A DNA stretch of 12,974 nt from assembly GCA_023142175.1 (NCBI GenBank), contig JAGLJX010000117.1, forward strand, positions 1-12,974, written 5' to 3'. The notes beneath the pieces were generated by a model, which saw nothing but the letters and a program-made list of their open reading frames with translations, ran no database searches and had not been told where the DNA came from. The position numbers and the translations under genes are program-made. Shown here in pieces: positions 6,856 through 12,974 of this stretch. Position 1 is the stretch's first letter. The number at the start of each line of letters is the position of its first letter. Source of the stretch: Emcibacter sp. GTDB taxonomy: Bacteria; Pseudomonadota; Alphaproteobacteria; Sphingomonadales; Emcibacteraceae.

Positions 6856-8469
6856 TTAGAGTATTGGACCCGCCGCCTTCACATTATCATCGACATGACC
6901 TTCATATTCCGTAAAATTATCCCGAAATAATCCGACAAGGTGCGCGGCCTGCGCGTCATAGGCATCGCCGTCTGCCCATGTTCCCCGTGGATCAAGAACC
7001 GAAGTTTCCACACCGGGACATCTGGTTGGGATTTCAAACCCGAAATTGGGATCAATGCGAAATTCACCGTCATTAAGGCTGCCGTCAAGCGCCCCATGCA
7101 ATAAGGCACGGGTATATTTTATCGGCATGCGGCTGCCGACGCCGTATACGCCGCCGGTCCAGCCGGTATTAACCAGCCAGCAGGTGACATTGTCTTTGGC
7201 GATTTTCTGCCGGAGAAGATCACCGTAAACAGACGGATGACGCGGCATGAACGGTGCGCCGAAGCATGAAGAAAACGCGGCTACAGGCTCTTTGCCCAGA
7301 CCCTTTTCCGTACCGGCTACTTTCGCGGTATATCCCGACAGGAAGTGATACATGGCCTGCTCCGGGGTAAGTCGTGCGATGGGCGGCATAACACCAAAAG
7401 CATCAGCGGTCAGAAAAATGATATTTTTTGGTACGCCGCCAACGCCGCCTTCAGTGGTGCCGGGGATAGAGGTGATCGGATAAGCGGCGCGGGTATTTTC
7501 CGCTTTTGAGCTGTCATCCAGATCAAGTTCGCGGGTGTCGGGGTCAATGACCACATTTTCAAGAACCGTCCCGAACATGGAAGTGGTGGCGTATATTTCC
7601 GGCTCTGCTTCCTGTGACAGACGGATCACTTTGGCATAACAGCCGCCCTCGAAGTTAAATACGGACGTATCGGACCAGCCATGCTCATCATCACCGATCA
7701 GCATACGCTCAGGATCGGCAGACAGCGTGGTTTTGCCCGTACCGGACAGGCCGAAGAAGATAGCGGTATCGCCGTCCTTGCCGATATTTGCGGAACAATG
7801 CATGGGCATGATGCCCGCTTCCGGCAACAGGTAGTTAAGGATGGAAAAGACTGATTTCTTGATTTCACCGGCATAGGATGTTCCGGCAATTAAAACCAGT
7901 TTTTTGCCCATATTAAGGGTAATCACGGTTTCGCTATTGGTACCAACCTCTGCGGGGTCAATTTTAAGTTCCGGCGCATGAAGAATGGTGAAATCCGGTG
8001 CAAAGTCGCTAAGATCAGCGAATTCGGGCCTAACCAGAAGATTACGGATAAACAGGCTATGCCACGGGCTGGGGCTGATCACCCGAACCGAAATCCGGTG
8101 GGCGGGGTCAGTGCCGCCGTAAAGATCCTGCACATAAAGATCCCGTTCCTGAAAATAATTTAGGATCTTGTCATGGATCTTGTCGAAATTCTCTTCGGAG
8201 ATGGCGGCGTTGACCTTGCCCCACCAGATATTATCCTTGGAGCTTTCCTCTTTCACCAAGAATTTGTCGGTGGCGGAGCGGCCCGTATGAACCCCGGTTT
8301 CTACCACAAGAGCGCCGCCCTTGCCGACGATGCCCAAACCTTGTTTGATACTATGCTCGTAGAGGACTTCCGCCCCCATATTCCAGTATATATTCCGATC
8401 ATTGGATATATTATGATGATCAAGCCCGTGCGAGCTTTTGTATTTACCAATATTATTCATTTTAGCCAT
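6856..8469 (-). CDS. pckA: Phosphoenolpyruvate carboxykinase (ATP)
   Basis: Converts oxaloacetate and ATP to PEP, CO2 and ADP, the first committed step of gluconeogenesis from TCA-cycle intermediates. The 537 residues match the ATP-dependent family. The oxaloacetate arginine is in [12 protein letters not shown] (R64). Metal and substrate residues K204/K205 follow GTSYAGEI, and H224 is in [10 protein letters not shown]. The kinase-1 P-loop is GLSGTGKTT (240-248) and the kinase-2 motif IGDDEHGW has D261 as the metal ligand. All key residues known from the E. coli enzyme are present. The start is ATG 8469; AAGGA sits only 2 nt upstream, and a second in-frame ATG nine bases on (8460) would have a long spacing instead, so the first codon is not fully settled. 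It diverges from chvI across a 296-bp regulatory region, a conserved alphaproteobacterial pairing. PEP is also the phosphoryl source of the PTS proteins encoded downstream of chvG. Confidence 0.98.
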   Translation of the reverse strand: MAKMNNIGKYKSSHGLDHHNISNDRNIYWNMGAEVLYEHSIKQGLGIVGKGGALVVETGVHTGRSATDKFLVKEESSKDNIWWGKVNAAISEENFDKIHDKILNYFQERDLYVQDLYGGTDPAHRISVRVISPSPWHSLFIRNLLVRPEFADLSDFAPDFTILHAPELKIDPAEVGTNSETVITLNMGKKLVLIAGTSYAGEIKKSVFSILNYLLPEAGIMPMHCSANIGKDGDTAIFFGLSGTGKTTLSADPERMLIGDDEHGWSDTSVFNFEGGCYAKVIRLSQEAEPEIYATTSMFGTVLENVVIDPDTRELDLDDSSKAENTRAAYPITSIPGTTEGGVGGVPKNIIFLTADAFGVMPPIARLTPEQAMYHFLSGYTAKVAGTEKGLGKEPVAAFSSCFGAPFMPRHPSVYGDLLRQKIAKDNVTCWLVNTGWTGGVYGVGSRMPIKYTRALLHGALDGSLNDGEFRIDPNFGFEIPTRCPGVETSVLDPRGTWADGDAYDAQAAHLVGLFRDNFTEYEGHVDDNVKAAGPIL

Positions 8470-8569
8470 AGTCCTTAATTTATATTATTTCTCAATTCTG
8501 CCTTAGTTGAACTCTAGGGTCTGTTGAGTAGTTAATGTCGTAATATTTAAGGTCATAATTTTTTTTATA

Positions 8570-8600
8570 TTCAAAGGGAATCGCCCATATGGGAATTGAA
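8570..8600. repeat. CCCATATGGG palindrome with flanking repeats
   Basis: CCCATATGGG (8584-8593) is a perfect 10-bp palindrome. Its right arm is part of GGGAAT, which also occurs 15 bp earlier at 8576. TTCAA (8570-8574) and TTGAA (8596-8600) form an outer inverted pair whose centre is about 3.5 bp off that of the inner palindrome. Placement midway between two divergent genes is compatible with a regulator site, but no known consensus is recognised. Confidence 0.35.
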
Positions 8601-8723
8601 ATCAAGCATCAATCGTAAAAAAAATTATACTTTTAGTAAATCTTTGAAATATATATATAATATATTCAATCATAGAGGAATGTATCTTTCGGGATTTGCT
8701 TACCATTGGAAATAAATCATGCT

Positions 8724-8738
8724 AATCTTTCAAAGATT
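8724..8738. promoter_or_regulatory. Perfect 7-1-7 palindrome upstream of chvI
   Basis: AATCTTT-C-AAAGATT is a perfect inverted repeat with a single central base, 27 bp before the chvI ATG and 9 bp before its Shine-Dalgarno sequence. A one-base loop cannot form a good RNA hairpin, so a dimeric DNA-binding protein is the more likely reader. Partial copies lie at 8639-8645 (AATCTTT) and 8684-8689 (ATCTTT), about four helical turns apart. ChvI autoregulation is one possibility; the binding protein is unknown. Confidence 0.5.
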
Positions 8739-8765
8739 CGCGCCCACAAGAGGAAAAATAACCAT

Positions 8766-9482
8766 ATGGCTTCGAAAATAACATTAGTGGATGATGATCA
8801 GAATATCCTCACATCGGTCAGTATGGCACTTGAATCAGAAGGTTTTGAGGTGACCACATATCATGATGGTACGACTGCACTGGAAGGTTTTACCACTAAT
8901 GAGCCTGATCTTGCGGTATTGGACATTAAAATGCCGCGCATGGATGGCATGGAATTGTTGCGCAGGCTGCGGGCTGACTATGATTTTCCGGTTATTTTCC
9001 TGACCTCCAAGGATGATGAAATTGATGAAATGTTGGGCCTTAAAATGGGAGCGGATGATTATATCACCAAACCCTTTTCCCAACGGCTTCTGATTGAACG
9101 CATCAAAACCATTCTGCGCCGGGTTGCAATGGTGCGGAAAATGGGGCAAAAACTGGGATCTGGAGCCGAAGATGAAGATGGAGTGCTCATTCGCGGGCGG
9201 CTGAAGCTTGACCCCGTGCGCCATATCTGTGAATGGGATGGCAAGGATGTGAGGTTGACGGTGACGGAATTCTTGATTCTGGAAGCGCTGGGCCACCGTC
9301 CCGGCCACGTGAAAAGCCGGGATCAGTTGATGGATATTGCCTATAATAATGATGTTTATGTGGATGACAGAACCATCGACAGCCACATCAAACGGCTGCG
9401 CAAGAAGTTCCGCAATGTTGATCCAGAGTTTGATGGCATAGAAACCCTGTATGGTGTCGGATATCGGTATAGTGAAAGCTGA
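8766..9482 (+). CDS. chvI: Response regulator ChvI (OmpR/PhoB family)
   Basis: The cytoplasmic DNA-binding partner of ChvG; in rhizobia and Agrobacterium this pair controls responses to acid and envelope stress, exopolysaccharide and host interaction. The 238-residue protein has a receiver domain with the acidic pocket D10/D11, phospho-acceptor D53 in AVLDIKMP, T80 in FLTSKDD and K102 in YITKPF. A winged-helix effector domain follows, with [18 protein letters not shown] and the C-terminal [16 protein letters not shown] plus YGVGYRY. I use ATG 8766, because family members begin a few residues before the LVDDD strand; the open frame back to a TTG at 8706 adds 20 residues covering the palindrome and RBS, and is rejected. 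AAGAGGA is 11 nt upstream. Its 3' end overlaps chvG. Gene order with pckA, chvG and hprK supports the ChvI name over other OmpR-type regulators. Confidence 0.95.
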   Translation: MASKITLVDDDQNILTSVSMALESEGFEVTTYHDGTTALEGFTTNEPDLAVLDIKMPRMDGMELLRRLRADYDFPVIFLTSKDDEIDEMLGLKMGADDYITKPFSQRLLIERIKTILRRVAMVRKMGQKLGSGAEDEDGVLIRGRLKLDPVRHICEWDGKDVRLTVTEFLILEALGHRPGHVKSRDQLMDIAYNNDVYVDDRTIDSHIKRLRKKFRNVDPEFDGIETLYGVGYRYSES

Positions 9483-11154
9483 AAACCATTCGGATGGAGA
9501 TGAAGTTGAGGGGCTGAAGCTGCTACGGCCAAAGCGGAAAGTATCGCCGCTTACCTTTCGGATTCTGGCGGTTAATTTAATAGCCCTCGGTTTTCTTGCC
9601 GTCGGTATTCTCTACATAGACCAATATCAGGAAACCATGATTCAATCGCGCATTGATGCGCTGATCAAGGATGGGGAGGTGATGGCCGGTGCGCTGGGCG
9701 AAGCGGCAACCGCAACCACAGACAAGAGCGAACTGCAGATCAAGCCTGCGGAACAGATCATTATCCGGGTGGTCGGCGTGACCAATAACCGCACCCGCCT
9801 GTTTGGGTTGGATGGTAATTTATGGCTGGATAGCCGTGATCTTGCGGTTGATCAATCGGTGATCATCAATGAATTGCCCTTTCAGGGGGGATGGCGGGCT
9901 TTTCTGGGCAGAATGGCGACCCGTATGACAGCTGCGTTGGACAGTCTGCATCGGCGGGCTAATCTGGAGCTTTATCACGAGGTCAAGAATCAAATAGCAG
10001 CCCATTACCCGGAAGTGTCCCGTGCGTTGGAAGGCGATATCGGATATAGGATCAGACTGCTGTCTGATGGTTCGGAAATTATAACCGTCGCCGTTCCGGT
10101 TCAGCGGTTCCGCCGGGTGCTGGGGGCATTGCTGTTGTCTACGGATACCCGTGATATTCGCGACGCCGTGCAAAAGACCCGAATGACCTTTCTCAAGTTC
10201 CTGGGAGTTGTTTTTCTGCTGACCATGCTGCTGTCGTTATTCCTCGCCAGAACTATCGTTCTACCCATCCTGCGTTTAGCGCGGTCGGCTGACCGGATCA
10301 GCGCCGGAACCCATACAGGGGCCGATATTCCCGATTATTCCTCGCGCAATGATGAGGTGGGTGACCTGTCCCGGTCCCTGAAGGATATGACCATGACGTT
10401 GGCCCGGCAGATTGACGCGGTGGCCGCCTTTGCCGCCGATGTGTCCCATGAACTGAAAAATCCTCTGACATCACTGCGCAGTGCAGTGGAGACGCTATCC
10501 CTTGCTAAAACCAATGATGCCAAGGCAAAATTACTGGGTATCATCAAGGATGACGTGGGGCGGTTGGATCGGCTGATCACGGATATATCCAATATGTCGC
10601 GGCTGGACGCGGAAATGTCCCGCAGCAAGATGACCGAAGTCAACCTGAAAAGTATGTTGGAAACATTGGTTAATCTTTATGACCCGTCCCAAAGCGCGGA
10701 TAAGCCGACCCTGCATTTAGAAATTATCGGCCAGAAGAACAGAAAAAAATTAGACAAGGGCTTTTATGTGCGCGGTCTGGAGGGTCAGCTTGGGCAGCTG
10801 TTCCGTAATTTAATAGACAATGCCATATCTTTTTCAAAATCCGGCGGCGATATCTGGGTCCGGTTGCGCAAGACCAAAGACATGGTGCAGGTGGTGATAG
10901 AGGATGAGGGACAGGGTATTCCCGAAGACAAGCTGGAAGATATTTTCGATCGATTTTATACGGAACGCCCCAGAACAGAGGCCTTTGGCAAACATTCGGG
11001 GCTGGGGCTTAGCATCTGCAAGCAGATAGTGGAAGCCCACGGCGGCGCGATTATTGCCGAAAACCGCCATGCCAAGAATCGGGGGGTGGTTAAAGGGGCG
11101 CGGTTCATTGTTCAGCTACGCCATATGAAGGGCAAAACGGAGGTTTCCCAATGA
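9451..11154 (+). CDS. chvG: Sensor histidine kinase ChvG
   Basis: Inner-membrane sensor kinase that phosphorylates ChvI. With the ATG at 9451 it has 567 residues. TM1 spans about 36-56, followed by a periplasmic sensor region of about 190 residues. TM2 is about 247-269 ([17 protein letters not shown]). A HAMP domain comes next ([16 protein letters not shown]), then the HisKA H-box [16 protein letters not shown] with phospho-acceptor H333. The catalytic domain has N-box N453/N457, G1 DEGQGIP (D485) and G2 GLGLS (517-521). All catalytic motifs are intact. The start overlaps chvI by 32 nt. GTG 9472 is an in-frame alternative with an 11-nt overlap, and neither has a clear Shine-Dalgarno, so translational coupling is likely. 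In rhizobia the periplasmic inhibitor ExoR represses ChvG; no exoR gene lies in this window. hprK starts at its stop (ATGA overlap). Confidence 0.95.
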   Translation: MVSDIGIVKAENHSDGDEVEGLKLLRPKRKVSPLTFRILAVNLIALGFLAVGILYIDQYQETMIQSRIDALIKDGEVMAGALGEAATATTDKSELQIKPAEQIIIRVVGVTNNRTRLFGLDGNLWLDSRDLAVDQSVIINELPFQGGWRAFLGRMATRMTAALDSLHRRANLELYHEVKNQIAAHYPEVSRALEGDIGYRIRLLSDGSEIITVAVPVQRFRRVLGALLLSTDTRDIRDAVQKTRMTFLKFLGVVFLLTMLLSLFLARTIVLPILRLARSADRISAGTHTGADIPDYSSRNDEVGDLSRSLKDMTMTLARQIDAVAAFAADVSHELKNPLTSLRSAVETLSLAKTNDAKAKLLGIIKDDVGRLDRLITDISNMSRLDAEMSRSKMTEVNLKSMLETLVNLYDPSQSADKPTLHLEIIGQKNRKKLDKGFYVRGLEGQLGQLFRNLIDNAISFSKSGGDIWVRLRKTKDMVQVVIEDEGQGIPEDKLEDIFDRFYTERPRTEAFGKHSGLGLSICKQIVEAHGGAIIAENRHAKNRGVVKGARFIVQLRHMKGKTEVSQ

Positions 11155-11576
11155 CACTCACACACGCCACTGGTATTTTATTTGAGGGCAAGGGGGTTTT
11201 GATCATGGGGCCATCGGGATCTGGCAAGTCCGATCTTGCGCTGAGGTTGATGGCGCAGGGGGCGGAATTGATCGGTGATGATTATGTGGAGGTCTCACGT
11301 CAGAAGGATGGGCGCCTGATTATGACGGTTCCGGCAACGATTGCTGGTAAGATGGAGGTGCGTAATGTGGGGATACTGGAGGTTGCTTTCCGGCCTACGG
11401 CGGAAATTGATCTGGCTCTGTGTCTTGTGACAGAGGATGAAGCCTATCAGCTTGAACGCCTGCCCGAACAGAAATTCATAACATTGGAAGGCGGCGATAT
11501 TCCGTGTCTTGATTTTTATGGCCTAGAGGGTTCTGCACCGGAAAAACTTTGGGCGGCCTTGAAAATTTTAACTTAG
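11151..11576 (+). CDS. hprK: HPr kinase/phosphorylase, short alphaproteobacterial form
   Basis: Phosphorylates and dephosphorylates a serine of HPr, tuning the PTS phosphate chain to metabolic state. At 141 residues it contains only the catalytic domain and lacks the roughly 130-residue N-terminal domain of the Firmicutes enzymes; this short form is known in alphaproteobacteria. The P-loop GPSGSGKS (20-27, K26) is followed by IGDDYVEV (D43/D44). The HprK signature is near residues 65-78 (AGKMEVRNVGILEV), with the arginine and glutamate positions conserved. ATG 11151 overlaps the chvG stop as ATGA, so it is probably translated by coupling from the chvIG message. A 57-nt gap to rapZ follows. 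Its substrate gene ptsH seems to begin at the right edge of the window, after rapZ and the EIIA gene. Confidence 0.95.
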   Translation: MTLTHATGILFEGKGVLIMGPSGSGKSDLALRLMAQGAELIGDDYVEVSRQKDGRLIMTVPATIAGKMEVRNVGILEVAFRPTAEIDLALCLVTEDEAYQLERLPEQKFITLEGGDIPCLDFYGLEGSAPEKLWAALKILT

Positions 11577-11581
11577 AAATA

Positions 11582-11610
11582 TTGACTCCTGTGGCTTACT
11601 GGACTTTACT
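11582..11610 (+). promoter_or_regulatory. Possible weak internal promoter before rapZ
   Basis: In the 57-nt gap between hprK and rapZ, TTGACT (11582-11587, five of six -35 bases) is followed after 17 bp by TTTACT (11605-11610, four of six -10 bases). This could give rapZ-manX-ptsH expression independent of chvIG. The gap is otherwise too short for other signals, and I see no terminator in it. Confidence 0.25.
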
Positions 11611-11633
11611 TTGACCGGGGGAGATTAAAGGAC

Positions 11634-12545
11634 GTGGAAATAGGTAATATGGGAAAAAACAAACCGTTGAAACTATACCTGATAACCGGGCTTTCCGGGG
11701 CGGGTAAATCTTCGGCATTGAAGGTTCTTGAAGATCTGAATTATGAGGCCATTGATAATCTGCCGGTAACGCTCCTGCCTAATGTGGTGGATATGGTGCT
11801 GTCAGATGATGAAACGGGCGAGCATCCGGCTTTGGCCATTGGAGTTGATGCCCGCACCCGGCATTTTCAACCGGAGAGGATACTCGAAAGTCTGGCGGGG
11901 CTGAGGTCACGGGACGATATTGTTTTAAAAATTCTCTATTTCGACAGTAGTAATGAAGTTCTGGCTAAGCGCTTCACCGAAACCCGACGCAAGCATCCTT
12001 TGGCCGGGGGACGGCAGGTCATGGATGGTATTAGCCGGGAGCGCAAGATGATGGAGGTTATCCGCGGCGAAGCGGATTTTATTTTTGATACATCGGATCT
12101 TGGCTCTCAGGAATTGCGCCAGATACTCAGACAGCAGTTTGAACGCCAGCATGGCGGTGATTTGAGCATAATGATATCCTCATTTGCCTATCCAAAGGGT
12201 CTGCCGCGTGATGCGGATCTGGTGTTTGATGTGCGTTTTCTACGCAACCCTCATTATGTGGCTACCCTGCGGCCCCTGACCGGGCAGGATAAGGAAATAC
12301 AGGATTATGTGGAGCAGGATGGGCGGTATAGCGAATTTTGTGATAAAATAAGTGACTTGATCTTTTTCTCTTTGCCTGAGTATAAGAAAGAAGGGAAGTC
12401 TTATTTAAAGATTGCCTTTGGCTGCACCGGGGGGCGGCATCGGTCGGTTTGTATAGCTGAACGGATGGCAATGCTGTTAAATAAACAAGGGTTTAAAGCA
12501 AACCTGTATCACAGGGAACTGAAGCAGGAAAAGCTTAAACCCTGA
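11634..12545 (+). CDS. rapZ: RapZ/YvcJ-family nucleotide-binding RNase adaptor
   Basis: A P-loop protein of about 300 residues. In E. coli, RapZ binds sRNA GlmZ and recruits RNase E to control amino-sugar synthesis; the alphaproteobacterial role is less clear. The N-terminal domain has Walker A GLSGAGKSS (19-27, K25) followed by EAIDNLPVTLLP, with ALAIGVDARTR as the Walker B-like strand. Then come the conserved RFTETRRKHPL and SFAYPKGLPRDADLVFDVR. The C-terminal domain, which carries RNA binding in E. coli RapZ, ends in the family hallmark GCTGGRHRSV. Two starts are possible: GTG 11634 with GGGGGAG 10 nt upstream (303 aa, used here), or ATG 11649 with AGG close by (298 aa). Placement between hprK and the PTS EIIA gene is typical for this group and suggests a link to PTS signalling. 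Confidence 0.93.
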   Translation: MEIGNMGKNKPLKLYLITGLSGAGKSSALKVLEDLNYEAIDNLPVTLLPNVVDMVLSDDETGEHPALAIGVDARTRHFQPERILESLAGLRSRDDIVLKILYFDSSNEVLAKRFTETRRKHPLAGGRQVMDGISRERKMMEVIRGEADFIFDTSDLGSQELRQILRQQFERQHGGDLSIMISSFAYPKGLPRDADLVFDVRFLRNPHYVATLRPLTGQDKEIQDYVEQDGRYSEFCDKISDLIFFSLPEYKKEGKSYLKIAFGCTGGRHRSVCIAERMAMLLNKQGFKANLYHRELKQEKLKP

Positions 12546-12565
12546 TGGAATAGAATGGATAGTGT

Positions 12566-12973
12566 ATGATTGGCATGGTAGTTGTAACCCACGGGCGTCT
12601 GGCGGAAGAATTTATTTCCGCGATGGAACATGTGGTTGGCCCCCAGAAAGCCGTCCGGGCCATATGTATTGGGCCTGATGATGATATGGAACAGCGGCGG
12701 CAGGATATTATGAATGCGGTCAAAGATGTGGATCAGGGCGATGGTGTGATTCTGCTGACCGATATGTTTGGAGGAACACCCTCCAATCTTGCCATATCCA
12801 TTATGGAAAATGCCAAAGTAGAGGTGATTGCTGGTATCAACCTGCCCATGCTGATCAAGCTGGCCAGTGTGCGTATGGTCTGTAGCATGGAAGAGGCCAT
12901 TAATGCAGCGCAGGATTCGGGCCGAAAATATATCAACATCGCTTCTCAGGTATTATCAGGGGATAACAGGTGA
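12566..12973 (+). CDS. manX: Mannose-type PTS EIIA component (regulatory PTS)
   Basis: A cytoplasmic EIIA domain protein of 135 residues that accepts phosphate from HPr. The phospho-acceptor H9 is in VVVTHGRLAEEF, and the conserved aspartate that supports it is D66 in LLTDMFGGTPSN. The protein is a stand-alone EIIA with no EIIB, C or D domain, and no permease gene is visible. This fits the incomplete regulatory PTS of alphaproteobacteria, where EIIA-Man and HPr relay phosphate from EI-Ntr without importing sugar. GGA 6 nt upstream supports ATG 12566. It starts 20 nt after rapZ. The stop TGA (12971-12973) overlaps a GTG that is probably the ptsH start. Confidence 0.93.
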   Translation: MIGMVVVTHGRLAEEFISAMEHVVGPQKAVRAICIGPDDDMEQRRQDIMNAVKDVDQGDGVILLTDMFGGTPSNLAISIMENAKVEVIAGINLPMLIKLASVRMVCSMEEAINAAQDSGRKYINIASQVLSGDNR

Positions 12974-12974
12974 G
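12970..12974 (+). CDS. ptsH: Probable first codon of ptsH (HPr), cut by window edge
   Basis: GTG at 12970-12972 overlaps the EIIA stop as GTGA and is preceded by a strong Shine-Dalgarno, AGGGGA (12958-12963), with an ideal 6-nt gap. Such a site inside the last codons of the EIIA gene makes sense only if another gene begins here. From the conserved order hprK-rapZ-EIIA-ptsH the gene is expected to encode HPr, but no HPr residues are visible in the window. Confidence 0.45.

Larger units (their letters stand above)
8470..8765. promoter_or_regulatory. pckA-chvI divergent regulatory region
   Basis: This is the longest gene-free stretch, 296 bp and AT-rich. It must hold the promoters of pckA (left) and of the chvI operon (right). 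Visible elements are a CCCATATGGG palindrome (8584-8593) flanked by GGGAAT repeats (8576-8581, 8591-8596), TACT-TTT-AGTA (8628-8638), and an alternating AT tract with TATAAT at 8656-8661. The word ATCTTT recurs at 8640, 8684 and 8725, the last inside a perfect palindrome. The TATAAT has no good -35. The chvI Shine-Dalgarno AAGAGGA is at 8748-8754, 11 nt before ATG, an unusually long spacing. I see no small ORF or RNA gene here with support. Confidence 0.6.

Noticed and set aside
8532..8550. CtrA-like TTAA...TTAA pair upstream of pckA
   Set aside because: The spacing is 11 bp, not the 7 bp of CtrA sites, and TTAA is common in this AT-rich gap.
8650..8670. Alternating AT tract as an origin or mobile-element end
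   Set aside because: No DnaA boxes, iterons, terminal inverted repeats or transposase are present; it is more likely part of a promoter.
8706..8765. TTG 8706 as chvI start
   Set aside because: The extra 20 residues precede the normal receiver N-terminus and cover the palindrome and the Shine-Dalgarno sequence.
8835..9386. 183-residue open frame opposite chvI
   Set aside because: It is fully antisense to a conserved regulator, has His/Ile-rich composition typical of a shadow frame, and shows no recognisable domain.
1..12974. CRISPR array, tRNA/rRNA genes, insertion sequences
   Set aside because: Read by eye on both strands, I found no regularly spaced repeats, RNA gene signatures, transposase or integrase coding sequence.

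Overview
The window looks like an alphaproteobacterial chromosome segment of moderate GC with AT-rich intergenic regions. The strongest lineage evidence is gene order. An ATP-type PEP carboxykinase gene (pckA) diverges from a chvI-chvG two-component pair, followed by a short HPr kinase (hprK), rapZ, a mannose-type EIIA and the probable first codon of ptsH. This arrangement is well known in alphaproteobacteria. I cannot name the genus from the sequence.

Layout. 1-1007: the C-terminal two thirds of dihydrolipoamide dehydrogenase (its start lies left of the window), converging with a 10-bp overlap on glpD. 998-4015: glpD (minus strand) and glpK (plus strand) diverge from a 72-bp gap and encode glycerol phosphorylation and glycerol-3-phosphate oxidation; no glpF or glpR is present here. 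4016-4148: a very AT-rich spacer with a readable promoter and an overlapping dyad, in front of an ArsR-family repressor resembling the SqrR/BigR/HlyU redox sensors (4149-4484). A strong bidirectional terminator-like palindrome separates it from a converging MAPEG membrane protein (4557-4961). 5088-6236: a class V aminotransferase of unknown substrate, converging on a small J-domain protein (6279-6776) whose promoter carries a 12-bp direct repeat just beyond the pckA stop.

6856-12974 is the signalling and carbon-control block. PckA makes PEP for gluconeogenesis. ChvG/ChvI is an envelope and acid-stress sensor kinase/response regulator pair. HprK, RapZ, EIIA and HPr form the regulatory PTS that lacks a sugar permease. 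The plus-strand genes are close or overlapping (chvI/chvG by 32 nt, chvG/hprK by 4 nt, manX/ptsH by 4 nt), consistent with one transcript, possibly with a weak internal promoter before rapZ. The 296-bp pckA-chvI gap is the longest stretch without a gene and holds several dyads and repeats, including a perfect 7-1-7 palindrome.

I found no transposase, integrase, CRISPR array, tRNA or rRNA, and no clear wholly new system. The best leads are the cis elements before chvI, the arsR-like gene and the J-protein gene, and the displaced cysteine of the ArsR-family protein.
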